In this document: positions 35,660-45,495 of the stretch, piece after piece
How the letters are laid out: every line of letters starts with the position of its first letter
Position numbering within the stretch: position 1 is the first letter of the stretch
Made by a program: the position numbers and the translations under genes
Assembly (NCBI GenBank): GCA_002900995.3
Contig: CM035310.1
Coordinates: 2,468,138-2,532,137, forward strand
Direction of reading: 5' to 3'
Length of the DNA stretch: 64,000 bases
Source: Ganoderma boninense
Lineage: Eukaryota; Basidiomycota; Agaricomycetes; Polyporales; Polyporaceae
Notes under the pieces: model-generated
Database searches by the model: none
The model's input: only the letters and a program-made list of their open reading frames with translations
Told to the model about the DNA's origin: nothing

Positions 35660-36247
35660 CTCGTCGAACGTGATGGGCAGAGAAGAAGAGAACGAGAAGA
35701 AGAAAGAGATAAGCTGCCTACGAGTGTCGTGGAACGCAGAGGGCGATCTGTTGGCGACACTGTCCTCCAGAGCGGTTTGGCAGTTCGAGATGATCCGGAC
35801 TTTTTGAAATATGTAGGCCTGAGCGGGACTGCGCAGCTGTTTGCTTCAATCCGCGATGGGCCCACAGTGATGAACATTCGAGGAAGTCAGCTGTGCAGCC
35901 AAGCTGTAGTCGTACCTATATACGGATGTATGCTGAGTATCGAAATCAGAACGCAGCGCCGTGGCCTAGCTTGCTCATACAAGGTGCTCCGAGCATTGAT
36001 GAATCTACAAGAGACTCTCGTGTGGATGAGGCTGCAGGACGAGAGAACCACCCTGCATACACAAGATGTATGTAGAGTGAGGACAAAGACGACGAAGACG
36101 AAGAAGTCGCGCAGCGGCGCGATGCGCGTCGGTAGACGTCTTTTCCCACCCTCCTCATGGCCTCCTCGAGTCCTCGACCTCATCCACCGCTCTTTCCATT
36201 CCCAGTCATCCACCAATCCCTCTTGCTGGTCTCCAGTACGCTCTAGG
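35660..36247. other. Divergent intergenic region
   Basis: Upstream of hydrolase copy 3 (-) and LCL3 (+). No gene is recognised. There is a purine-rich run (agaagaagagaacgagaagaagaaag) near 35680 and a gac/gaa-rich run near 36080. Confidence 0.4.
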
Positions 36248-37674
36248 ATGCCTTGGATCCCCTGGAGCACGTCACCTCCCCCTCCCCCTCCTCCTCGGTC
36301 TCCGCGGGAATACCTCGACCATTACGGCACCCAATTGAAGTCCCGGCTCCCCGAGCCTCTCCAGAAGCACTGGCACGACCCCCAAGCCCTCCTCGCCGCA
36401 CTCAACGTCTCGCTCGGACAATACCCGCCCTATCTCCTGCTCGGGCTCGGCGCGGCGCTGGGCCTCGCTGCGGACCGGGCGTACGTGCGGTACCTCAAGC
36501 GCATCCCGAACAGCGGCTGGGTCACCCCAGACATGATCAAGAGGCGGCGCTGGATCAGGGGATACGTGACTAGGTGCTCGTTCTCTGCCTCTCGTGCGCA
36601 GGGTGCTCGCTTATCGACATCGCGCTGAATCGCGGACCGCGAATGTCCAACGTTAACACCGAAACCTGAATCCTGGGCCGCGCGCGGGGGGATGCACGCT
36701 GGGGGCTCGCACGGGATGCTGCAGGGTGGGGGACTCTGACAACTTCCGACTCTATCACACCCCTGGGATCGGGTGGATGGGGCCATTGAGGGCGTTGAGG
36801 ATGCCGAAGGGTGCGTTTCGCTGGACGCGGTTTATACCACATGCGAGACGGTCTTAGATGGCGAGACTGACACAGTGCTGCGGCAGGGTTCAAGGGCCCG
36901 GACACAGTAGCCATCCGCATCGCGGGCATCGATGCACCGGAGGTTCGTGTCTTTCTAGCCTCCGGTCTCGGCCTCTTCCCTTCGTTCAATCTATCCATGT
37001 CCTCGTTTCTCTCTTGAGGTATGCTGACTCTCAATCCGACGCATACAGATGAGCCATTTCGGCAAGCCTGCACAGCCGTTCGCAGAGGAGAGCCTGCAGT
37101 GGTTGAAGAACACGGTTCACGGCAAGATCGTGTATTGCCAGCTCCTTCAGCTCGACCAGTACAAGCGCGTCGTGAGCACCGTCGCCGCTCTTGCATGATC
37201 CATTCCTAAGCTGTTTCATCGAATAGGTTGCAGCTCCATATTTGAAGCCCCGTTTCCTGCCTGGATGGCTCTTCAGAGGCAAGTCAGTCGGGCTTGAAAT
37301 GCTGCGCGGAGGCTGGGCGGTGGTCTACAAGGAGGCAGGCCTTGTGTTTGGTCAGGAAGGGGAGGCGGAGTACCTGCGCCTAGAGAAGGAAGCACGGTTT
37401 GTTTATTTTATTCAGGATGAATCCTACCTTGATTCTGATCGCGGCTCTTGGGCTCCTGCATAGGGACGCGAAGAGAGGGCTGTGGCAGAATGGTACACCA
37501 GAGCTTCCATCCGAGTACAAACGGCGACATCGAGAAGGAGGGGGAGATTTGGAGAAGGCACTACCTGAAGAAGCAGAAGCTGAAGACGACGAGTTGGCTG
37601 AGCCCGCCACTGAGAAGCGGAGGACAGCGAAGAGCAAGCAGTCACAGAGCTTGCTATCGAGGATATTTGGTTGA
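36248..37674 (+). CDS. LCL3: Probable mitochondrial membrane-anchored endonuclease (thermonuclease/SNase fold)
   Basis: Ca-dependent nuclease family of fungal mitochondria. ATG 36248 follows an in-frame stop. The N-terminus is Pro-rich, then [31 protein letters not shown], a single membrane segment, and [16 protein letters not shown]. The SNase-like domain has [30 protein letters not shown] (catalytic Arg and Asp region), [13 protein letters not shown] (catalytic Glu) and [16 protein letters not shown] (second Arg region). It ends in an acidic/basic tail with SLLSRIFG. Introns are at about 36574 (roughly 148 nt), 36837, 36943, 37169 and 37396. The order (TM, short linker, nuclease) and the length of about 300 residues match LCL3. 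It is convergent with the DUF7770-like gene 95 bp away. Confidence 0.9.
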
Positions 37675-37769
37675 CAATAAGAGGGTACATCGGGACTGGG
37701 CACGGAAAACGGATACTTGCATTTGTACAATACGATATCAACGCATACCATGGAAAATACTCACCACTC

Positions 37770-38636
37770 TCAGACGGAAACATCAGTCCTGGACCCGACA
37801 TCAGCATCGTCCAGGTCATGATCGCCGCCCGCCACACTCACCTTCGGCATGAACGTCCCCTTCTTCAAGTAGTTGGGGAACCTGTCAGGATCGCGCTCCG
37901 CACACTCGCGCTGCAGCTCCACATACTTGTCCTCCGCCCCGCTCTCGACCCAGCCCTTGGCCTCCAGCTTCTGCAACGCGACTCGGCACCACCACCGGCA
38001 CCCGAACCCGCCTTCCGCGTACACATACCGCGCGAGGCCCTCCTCGACCAGAAACTCCACCACCTCGCTCGCGGTAGGGCCGCCGAGCATGGGCACGGTG
38101 ACCTCGACCTTGTGCGGGTCAGTGCACGGTGGCGCGGACTTGATTATGAGCGTCGCTTCGGGGTAGTTCGTCGGCTGCGAGTCGAGCGTGACAGTCCTTG
38201 GGTCACCAGTGGGATCTTCGGGGGACAGATGGAGGGTGAGGTACCAGTGGTAAACGCCCTTGCCCTCGTCGTCGAGCACGGTGCTGAGTGTGCCGGTGCC
38301 GGTGACGGAGATGTGGGAGACGGGGAGGTGGCCATCGTGTGTGGCGTCGAATTGGCGTTTGTATATCGAGTCTTTCATGCTGGCGGTTGGAGATAAGGCC
38401 GTAACTTGGGAGAGCGAGAGTAGCAAACAGATGCGGGCTACGCCGTTGGCGAGAGTAGGTAGAGAGAGAGGAATGTGGGGAGATTCGAGAAGTCCCAAAG
38501 CAGGTCGCTCAGGCAGAGGCGCGTTCATCATTGAAGCGCCGATTCGATCGAGAGCGCGTCCGCGTCGCGTCGCGTCTCCAGCGCCTTTCAACGCACTCTG
38601 ACCCAACGCCTTTGGTACGTGCACACTAAGTATCAT
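37770..38636 (-). CDS. DUF7770-like protein of unknown function
   Basis: A single intronless frame of 288 codons. The core runs from about residue 95 and includes VYHWYLTLHLSPED, TVTLDSQPTNYP, ATLIIKS, GPTASEVVEFLVEEGL and GFGCRWWCRVALQKLEAKGWV. A His-Trp strand, a hydrophobic ligand strand and a G-C-R-x-W-C turn are the pattern I associate with fungal DUF7770 proteins; no activity is known. The start is uncertain. The longest frame begins at 38636. The ATGs at 38528 and 38378 are alternatives, and the last leaves just the conserved domain and drops a hydrophobic stretch (ARICLLLSLSQV). It is divergent from the pseudouridine synthase gene, with under 100 bp between the longest frame and that start, which also favours a downstream start. 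Confidence 0.65.
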   Translation of the reverse strand: MILSVHVPKALGQSALKGAGDATRRGRALDRIGASMMNAPLPERPALGLLESPHIPLSLPTLANGVARICLLLSLSQVTALSPTASMKDSIYKRQFDATHDGHLPVSHISVTGTGTLSTVLDDEGKGVYHWYLTLHLSPEDPTGDPRTVTLDSQPTNYPEATLIIKSAPPCTDPHKVEVTVPMLGGPTASEVVEFLVEEGLARYVYAEGGFGCRWWCRVALQKLEAKGWVESGAEDKYVELQRECAERDPDRFPNYLKKGTFMPKVSVAGGDHDLDDADVGSRTDVSV

Positions 38637-38720
38637 CCCCGCCCAGCGACATGCTCAGTACGTCTATCAGGAAGACCAGAAAATAACCTCAACCAAAAAG
38701 AGCGTCCGCGCCGACAAGTC

Positions 38721-40251
38721 ATGCAACCCAGGCTCGTGAGGAAGATGACGTCGTTGCCTCGAGGGAAACCAAAACCTCCCCATGTGCCCAGGTCAACCGT
38801 CTCTCGAACAGCATCGGATACGCCTGCAGCAATCTCCATGACACCATCAACTACGCCGACAACATCGACAACTCCTCTTCCAATACCTAAATACCGGCTT
38901 CCGGCGGATAAGCTTCTGCTATATGCCGACCGTGGTCTAGTGGTAGTGAACAAGCCCAACGGGCTCATCTCACAACTTTCCGATCCCAAGAATAAGGAAA
39001 CGGTATGCCCTTTTTCACTTCGACAAACCTAAATTTAATGTCGCATCCGAGCAGGAACCGACCGTTGATGCACAAGTCTTCTCAACGTTCCTCGAGGGTA
39101 TGTACGTACCTATGACTACAGAACAGAGACCCCAGCTCATCGTCGACCGCAGACCTGGGCAACAAGCTCCAACTGAAAGAGCCTCTGCGCACACTGCATC
39201 GTCTTGACAAGGTTCGTCGCCCTCGCATCTCATCTTGGCATCTATCGAATCTCACCTCGCTGTCGTACAGCCTACCACAGGCGCACTCGCGTTCGCGTGC
39301 AACCGCCAAATCGCACGAGACTTCTGGAACCAGATGTCAGGAAAACAGGTCAAGAAGACGTACCTCGCCCTCGTCGTCGGAGACGCGCCAACCTTCATAA
39401 AGAAGAAGCACGGCGTCATCGAGACGAAGCTCGAGTGCGGGAACGGCTGGGTGCGCATACCAGGCGTCAAGGACGTCTACGAGCGCGACCGGAGCTCGCT
39501 GCCCTCCGCTCGCCGACAGGGCGAGCACTGGGTCCGAGACGCGGTCACGGAGTACGAGGTGCTCGCGACTTCGGTGGGTTCCGCAAGGCCACTCAGTTGC
39601 GGAGATGTTGACTGACCACGGTGATTAATATCGGCGTACAGCCGAAAATACCTCTCTCGTTGGTTCGCCTCCATCTGCACACCGGGCTCAAGCATCAGCT
39701 CCGCGCTCACCTCGCACAAGCCCTCCGCGGTAAGTGGATAGATGATATGATAGGGCCCGGAGACTGTCTCAGGCTGTGTGGCGCATCCGTATCTGACCAA
39801 CCTCGTCACTACGTACAGCTCCCATCCTCGGCGATGCATTGTACTTGAACCCGCGCTCGCCACAGCTGCGCGCCATCAAGGCGGCAATCGATCTCCCGCG
39901 GAGCATGTTCCTGCACTCGTCCCGTCTATCTCTCAACGTGCGTCCCCGTCCCAGTTGCCACGTCGTGGGTGGCTGTATGCGCATTGTACCACTGTTCTGA
40001 CTTCCTTTCGCCCGCATGCGCAGCGGTACTGCCCAAGTCGGGTGACAGTCACCGTCGGGGCGCCGTTGTCGGCGCCGTTCGTCAGCGTGTGCGAACAGGC
40101 TGGGATACCCCTCGACCGCGACGACGTGTTGGGCGGTGTGTGGCTGGATGGGACAAAGGCTTTGGGCCCCGGCGCTGCACCTGACGATGGTGCAGCACAT
40201 GTGCTTGAGAGGTTGGCAGGGCAATGGTATTGGCGGTCTAGAACGTTGTAA
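38721..40251 (+). CDS. RluA-family RNA pseudouridine synthase, probably mitochondrial
   Basis: Isomerises uridine to pseudouridine in RNA; the likely target is organellar rRNA. The start MQPRLVRKMTSLPRGK is basic and Ser/Thr-rich, consistent with a mitochondrial presequence. Motif I is LLYADRGLVVVNKPNGLISQ. The catalytic motif HRLDK (Asp nucleophile) is followed across an intron by PTTGALAFACNR. Then come KKTYLALVVGD, and motif III as LVRLHLHTGLKHQLRAHLAQ, with LGDALYLNPR after the next intron. The chain ends WYWRSRTL at 40251. Five or six introns with canonical sites keep a continuous frame. It resembles yeast Pus5/RPUSD4-type enzymes by length and lack of an S4 domain, but the exact orthologue is not settled. 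Confidence 0.9.
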
Positions 40252-40394
40252 TTATGCGTTGTGGAGGTTGGCCACCGGTACTGTGGTTCGGACTGCGGCT
40301 GTTTGCATGGTCGGCAGAGTACACATCAATCATGATAAGTATGATTGCAAGCTGTAGGTGGAGTGCTACCACGTAGGCCTTGGGTTCTACCTCA

Positions 40395-40400
40395 TATAAA
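40395..40400 (+). promoter_or_regulatory. TATA box of the AT-rich membrane-protein gene
   Basis: TATAAA about 80 bp upstream of the ATG at 40479, at the edge of the AT-rich island. Confidence 0.5.
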
Positions 40401-40478
40401 GGGTGCAACTGTGCATAGTGGACCACAACCACCCTTCTCTTGTGAAATTCCCTTCAGAGTTGCAAAATATCTCTTATC

Positions 40479-42166
40479 ATGTCTTCTGACATTCAACAAC
40501 TGATTGCACTAGAGAATTCTTTGTGAGTCACATAGCCTATTATAAGAGGTGCCAATGTTCCAGCATCTTACTAGCTATTCACAGCATGATTGAAGATTTC
40601 TGTGCCACTGCTAGTGCAGGTTTGTGATTTTATTTCTATATGCCCAGCTTGTCTTGCTTAACAAATTATTATGCACAATGCACATTAGCTCTTGTTGGAT
40701 ATGATTTCATTTTGACCTTCCCCAGGGAGATAGATCTCTTTTGGAGGCAAAAGTTCAAAATCTCCACTGCAGTCTTCTTTGCAAATAGATATCTTGCCCT
40801 TGCCATCTGGGTTGTAACAGCATTCATACCACCACCCTCTCCATCAGACCCATCATATCTAGTAAGAAATTATTTTTAATACCTTACACACTAATATTGA
40901 AGACTGTATAACAGGGGTGCTTATTAGCTGTTTTATTTCTGCCATTTTCTCTATCTAATGTATCTATACTAGGTGTAAGATTTGGTATTGGAGCATCAAT
41001 GTAGTCCACTTGATGCAGTTCTTACCTTGGGCTGGTGTGTATAATTTTGTTCCTGACTATCTGGTATTAGTAATCTTTATCTTTGATTAGTCTTCTCAGG
41101 AATACGTGCCTATGGATTTAGCAAGCTACAACTTCTACCAAGTGTCACTATATTTGTGCTTTCACTAATACCACTGATTGTAAACATATATGTAAGGTAT
41201 TGCATTGCTGCTACTAGACTGCTTATAAATATTTAAATTACAGGGTGACCAGCAGGAGTCTATTGTTGCAAATTCTGAAGTAGGCTGCAACATTGTGTCT
41301 CATGTGACTCCTCATAATAACATGATGTGAGTTATAATTAATATTCCAAAGAGGAGTTATATTTATTTGGCTATAGATGTCAGTGTTTTAACACTGTCAA
41401 AATGGTTCCCAAACCTTACGCTGTCGCATTTATAGATCTCATATCTTGCCGCACCTCACTTTTACTGGCTGATATTGGTGTTTTACCATTACTTGGTCAG
41501 CCACATATAGATCTTGGAAAGATGCTAGACTTCTCCAGTCCAATGGTTCAACATTGACCCAAGTAGTATTTAGAGATGGTAAGAATATTCAAGCTACTGC
41601 CCAATACCTAATAAGTTGCTCATTATTTTTAGGAACTGCATATTTCCTGTATGTGTCATCAAATATTGGTCACGCAAAAGTCCTTAATTTGTGGAATTCC
41701 AGAGTCCTTGCAACACTGAATTTACTTCACATCACACTGACCTTTTCTCATGTAAGTAGTTTAATATATACTCACTAACATACTATTTGAAGTTTACTCA
41801 CATTGACAAAGACTGGTATTATATTGAAGACAACCAGTGTACTAGAACCATTTGAAGACATGTAATTTTCCACACAGATCCTCAATTGTAAAACTACTCA
41901 CCTTTTTATATTCTTAGAATGACTTCTATCATGATTAGCCACTTTCTTATTGATCTGCAAGAAGCCAATATGAGGATGAACCATCAACATTCTCTTGGAT
42001 CAATGACCTCAGTCAATTTTGAGAGATTTGTGGGGTCCCTTGTTGCATCACTTCCTGCCCCATTCACTACAGAAGAGGAGGGGGAGGAGAATGACCAGGT
42101 TCAACCTGAGCAAAGTACCAACTCTGCTGCAGATGCTCTGCACATAGCAGATGCTACAGAGTACTA
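40479..42166 (+). CDS. DUF6533-like seven-helix membrane protein, AT-rich gene
   Basis: Family of basidiomycete multi-pass membrane proteins of unknown role, common in large copy numbers. ATG 40479 gives MSSDIQQLIALENS, then across short introns CATASA, LVGYDFILTFPREIDLFWRQ and FFANRYLALAIWVVTAF; the 'YDxxLTFxxEIxxFW' signature is diagnostic. Later hydrophobic segments include GIRAYGFSKLQLLPSVTIFVL (near 41,100) and TAYFLYVSSNI (near 41,640). The C-terminal exon begins MTSIMISHFLIDLQEANM, the conserved end of the family, and closes with an acidic tail ending IADATEY. Coding exons are strongly AT-rich in third positions, unlike every neighbour. About eight introns are implied; their exact borders are not secure, and stops between 41,450 and 41,880 may be intronic or true decay. 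Confidence 0.65.
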
Positions 42167-42199
42167 GTGCTTGATGCCTTCATTATACCTAATTTCTTG

Positions 42200-43791
42200 A
42201 TAAAACAGGATCTTGGCCCTGTTGTACTAATTGGTATTATCTGTATCCGTTGCACCCCAGGCTTGATAGTTTAGGGCAGGCGCTTCAATGTATATGTGGT
42301 TTCTGTGCGTGGGAACTCGCAGATATAAGTAAACTTACGATAGACACGAGCAGAGCGCCAAACCAACTGTTGGCTTTGACGTCCACGACAACACCGCTAC
42401 TGACGCTAAATCTTTGCAATAGCCACATCCAAGTCTCCATCCCGGCTCTGGCGGTCTCCCATGCCCATCGGCAGTTTAGTGCATGCGCGTGGCCTCCGGA
42501 ACGCTCTTGGTCTGAGCGAGACTGGGATAGTTCAATGGAAGAGGACGTTGAAATCACCCGGATGTGTAGTGCCCCCATGGGACCGCTCCCGCTGACGTCC
42601 AATTCATCCGCTCCCGACAACGTTCTTCTCAATACCCGCGAGGCTTCCACTTCTCAATCGCTTGTCGTGGACGTACTGCCTCCGAGGCTTCTGGGGAGGT
42701 CATTTTCGCGGGCTCATTACTCGGTTGGCCCTTCCGGCTTCTTGGGTTCTCCGACTCGACGGAGCCGAGCGTTTCTAGGTCCCCCAGGTGCGTACTTGCC
42801 GATGTCTTCGCACCCATAGTCTCCGAAATTGGGGTATCAGGACTGTCTGCTGAGACCGGAGTGGATGCGGCGGCGAACGGCGGTGTCATTCGCGCACTGG
42901 CATCACATCTCTCTGGATGTCGCTAGTCCACATTTGCCGAGCTGGCAGGGGTCGGCGTGCGCCTTCAATGTCAGAAGGAACTGCGGCCTGTCCGATGTCG
43001 GAGGTTCAGTTGGCGGGGAACGTTGTTGCCGCGTCCCTGCTACCGATGGACGGATGTTGCAGTCCAGCGTCTTCAGCGAACCACTCTACGTTCATCCCAT
43101 CGGGACACGTCCCGTTCGTATCGTTAGGCATTAGATGAGAGGTCGACTGTTATTATTTACGCTCACCATTTACGACTGAAGTTTAAGTTAGAAGTGAAAC
43201 GCCTCCGGCTCACTAACAGGCTAGCAAACTGTCGCTCGAGTCGTGGGCGGCCCGCCGTTCATTGGACGTCATCCAACACGGTCTGTCCACGTATTGTTCC
43301 TCTAGATGTCGGTTTGTCATAAGGCTGTGTCAACCGTACTTCATCGGAACCGGCGAGATGGCAGTACCATCTATACTTGTAGTGCGTAGCTCCGGCTGCT
43401 ACGGATACATGTGTGGGGCGCAGGACAGCTAGCCTATACGCGTTCGTACTCCCGGAACATTGCAAAGTCTATCGTCTAACGCTTCGTTCCTGTTTGCATT
43501 TGCAGTGCCGCCGCCCCCATCGGCGACCTTATTAAGGTAAAAGGTTTGTAAAACCACCCCAAGTTACGTCAACATACGCCACTCTCTGCACTCTACATTC
43601 CCCGCCGTCGTTTCATGGACGTGCACATTGACTGTTTGCCGCCTCGGCGAGCGGCCACTGTGCGATTCGGTGCGAGCTGTCTCCGCCACGACTCTGCCGG
43701 AGCTCAACTTGGTTAGCGAGCGCAGGGCCACCATCGGGGCGCGCACTGGCTTGCGACGTCGATGCTCGCCACCTCCGACCATGTCCGCGCG
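42200..43791. other. Region without a recognisable gene
   Basis: Open frames occur on both strands at 42250-42890 (up to 189 codons on plus; on minus a hydrophobic stretch WFGALLVSIVSLLISA). None matches a family I know and they overlap each other, so I do not call one. The 43,140-43,560 part is non-coding by eye and probably belongs to the promoter of the next gene. Confidence 0.4.
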
Positions 43792-43798
43792 TATAAAA
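43792..43798 (+). promoter_or_regulatory. TATA box of the NTF2-like gene
   Basis: TATAAAA about 105 bp upstream of ATG 43904, followed by a C/T-rich leader (ctctcaactctatccagctc), a typical strong fungal promoter layout. Confidence 0.6.
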
Positions 43799-43903
43799 GA
43801 GCAGCGCAGTCCTCCTGCAGCCCCCTGCAACCGTCACTCTCAACTCTATCCAGCTCCACTGTCCTCCTCATCGCGCTTTCACGACCACACGCCTCTATCA
43901 GTC

Positions 43904-44734
43904 ATGTCTGTCAACATCGTTCTCCCGACCCTCCCCAACTGGTTCCAGCAGCATATTAACACCCTCTACGGTGCCAAGACCACGCAGGAGTTCGATGACG
44001 CCTTCGACGCCTTCATCGCCAAGGAGGTTACCATCAAGGTGAACGGCAAGTCCATCTCGCGCGATGCGTACAAGAAGATGGTCCAGGGAGAGATCACCGG
44101 CGACGTCGGTGCCCAGGTGACGTTCAACGGCGTCGTATCGGTGCCCTCAGAGGACAAGGACCTGCGCGCGATCGGTGTAAGTAGAATAAGTGCGCTTTCG
44201 CCAACGCTAAGTTGCCGGTCGAAGTCTAACTGCGGGTTATTTGTTCCAGACTGGCACCGTCGGCGCGTTCTTCGACGCAGAGGTGTTCGGCCGGTTCTTC
44301 ATCTTTGGCGCGCGCCAGTCGAGCACCGTCAGCTCGTCCATGAACGTCGTGTATGTCCTGACAGCTCTGTCCTGGCTTTCGTGAGGGCTGACGAAGCGCT
44401 CCATCTCTACAGCGTCATCCAGGACCCGACCCTGCACCACCACCAGGTCGGCCGCGGTGGCGCGTTCGACGCGCGCCGGGTGACTAACCTCAACCAGGTA
44501 TTCACCGACCAGCAGGACAAGATCGTTCCCCCCGTCCCCCTTCCTCCCGTCAACTCCACCACCACCCCCGCTCTTCCTCTTAAGCGACATGTCCACGTTC
44601 CCATCCGGACACTTACTATCGATGGATCGCAATACATGTACAGTAGTTGGCGACGTCGCGCCCGACGCGGCGTCGCTCCCAGTCCCACTTATAATGTGAT
44701 ACGTACGTATAACACGCTCCACACGCTGTGGTGA
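43904..44734 (+). CDS. Small NTF2/SnoaL-like basidiomycete protein
   Basis: The start MSVNIVLPTLPNWFQQHINT is followed by EFDDAFDAFIAKEVTIKVNGK and SRDAYKKMVQGE, then, after an intron with a GTAAGT donor at about 44177, GTGTVGAFFDAEVFGRFFIFG. After a second intron it continues VVIQDPTLHHHQ, FDARRVTNLNQVF. A helix pair followed by a cone-shaped beta sheet with a one-domain length is the NTF2-like pattern, and I expect no catalytic role can be assigned. The sequence after about residue 170 (PPVPLPPVNSTTTPAL onward to 44734) is Pro/Arg-rich and may be partly 3' UTR read in frame, so the C-terminus is uncertain. A strong TATA and C/T leader suggest high expression. Confidence 0.62.
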   Translation: MSVNIVLPTLPNWFQQHINTLYGAKTTQEFDDAFDAFIAKEVTIKVNGKSISRDAYKKMVQGEITGDVGAQVTFNGVVSVPSEDKDLRAIGVSRISALSPTLSCRSKSNCGLFVPDWHRRRVLRRRGVRPVLHLWRAPVEHRQLVHERRVCPDSSVLAFVRADEALHLYSVIQDPTLHHHQVGRGGAFDARRVTNLNQVFTDQQDKIVPPVPLPPVNSTTTPALPLKRHVHVPIRTLTIDGSQYMYSSWRRRARRGVAPSPTYNVIRTYNTLHTLW

Positions 44735-45495
44735 CCTTGTGCGCATCCCGCGAGTCGTCCAGCCTAAGGAGGCGCTGTCATTTTCGTTTGACCCGCGCAG
44801 ACCGCCCCCTCACCGCGTGTTGCGTAGCTTGCAGGATGGTGCCTGGATAGGGCATGGCGCGGTTGTGGCTCTGGTGGTGGTGGCGTGAAATTGCCGCGAC
44901 CATGCGTCTGTACCCAGGCACTGCCAGCAGCCTGGAGAACCGGGCGTGCTGATGGGTCGCGATCTCAGCCACGAAATGATGAATGGTTAAGCCTAGAGAG
45001 AGCGCGATTGGTAGCTAAGTTCGGGGGTGCGGTGAAGCTTCGAGATGTGGAGGGTGGCCGATGATTGCGCATGCTAGCGCGGACCAATCTAAGCGGAACG
45101 ACTATGACAAAGCGTAGGACATGATGATTACGACACATCGGAAGGTGCGGCGAGACGATAGCTCGAAAGCTTAGAAGGAAAGCTGGAGCGGCATAACGGG
45201 GGAGACGTAAAGTATGCGACATCGATAGTGGATGGGAGAGCTTCTGACACCATCGACAGCTGCGGTGGTACTACAACAGAATATTTGAGCGGCTAGAGGC
45301 CCCGATGGGAGGTCGGGGTAGGAGATGTGTACAGAGAGGTAACTGTAGTCTACAGTAGCATAAAGGTTCGTGTACGAAACGCCAGATAGAATCTGATCAG
45401 AGCGTCAAGAGGAGACGAAAATAGCTCGGAGACGGGAGGATGGACGAGAGTGGACGAGGTGGAGGAACGGAAATAAGCCTGTTCCAATCTGATCG
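44735..45495. other. Intergenic region upstream of the terpene cyclase 3' end
   Basis: About 760 bp; only short frames and nothing recognised. It includes the 3' ends of the NTF2-like gene (+) and the terpene cyclase (-). Confidence 0.4.

Noticed and set aside
38930..38960. tRNA-like string ccgtggtctagtggtag
   Set aside because: Resembles a tRNA B/A box by chance but lies inside the conserved coding sequence of the pseudouridine synthase, and no cloverleaf closes around it.
42250..42890. Overlapping plus and minus frames as a second membrane protein
   Set aside because: No family motif, no clear start and neither strand dominates in coding character.
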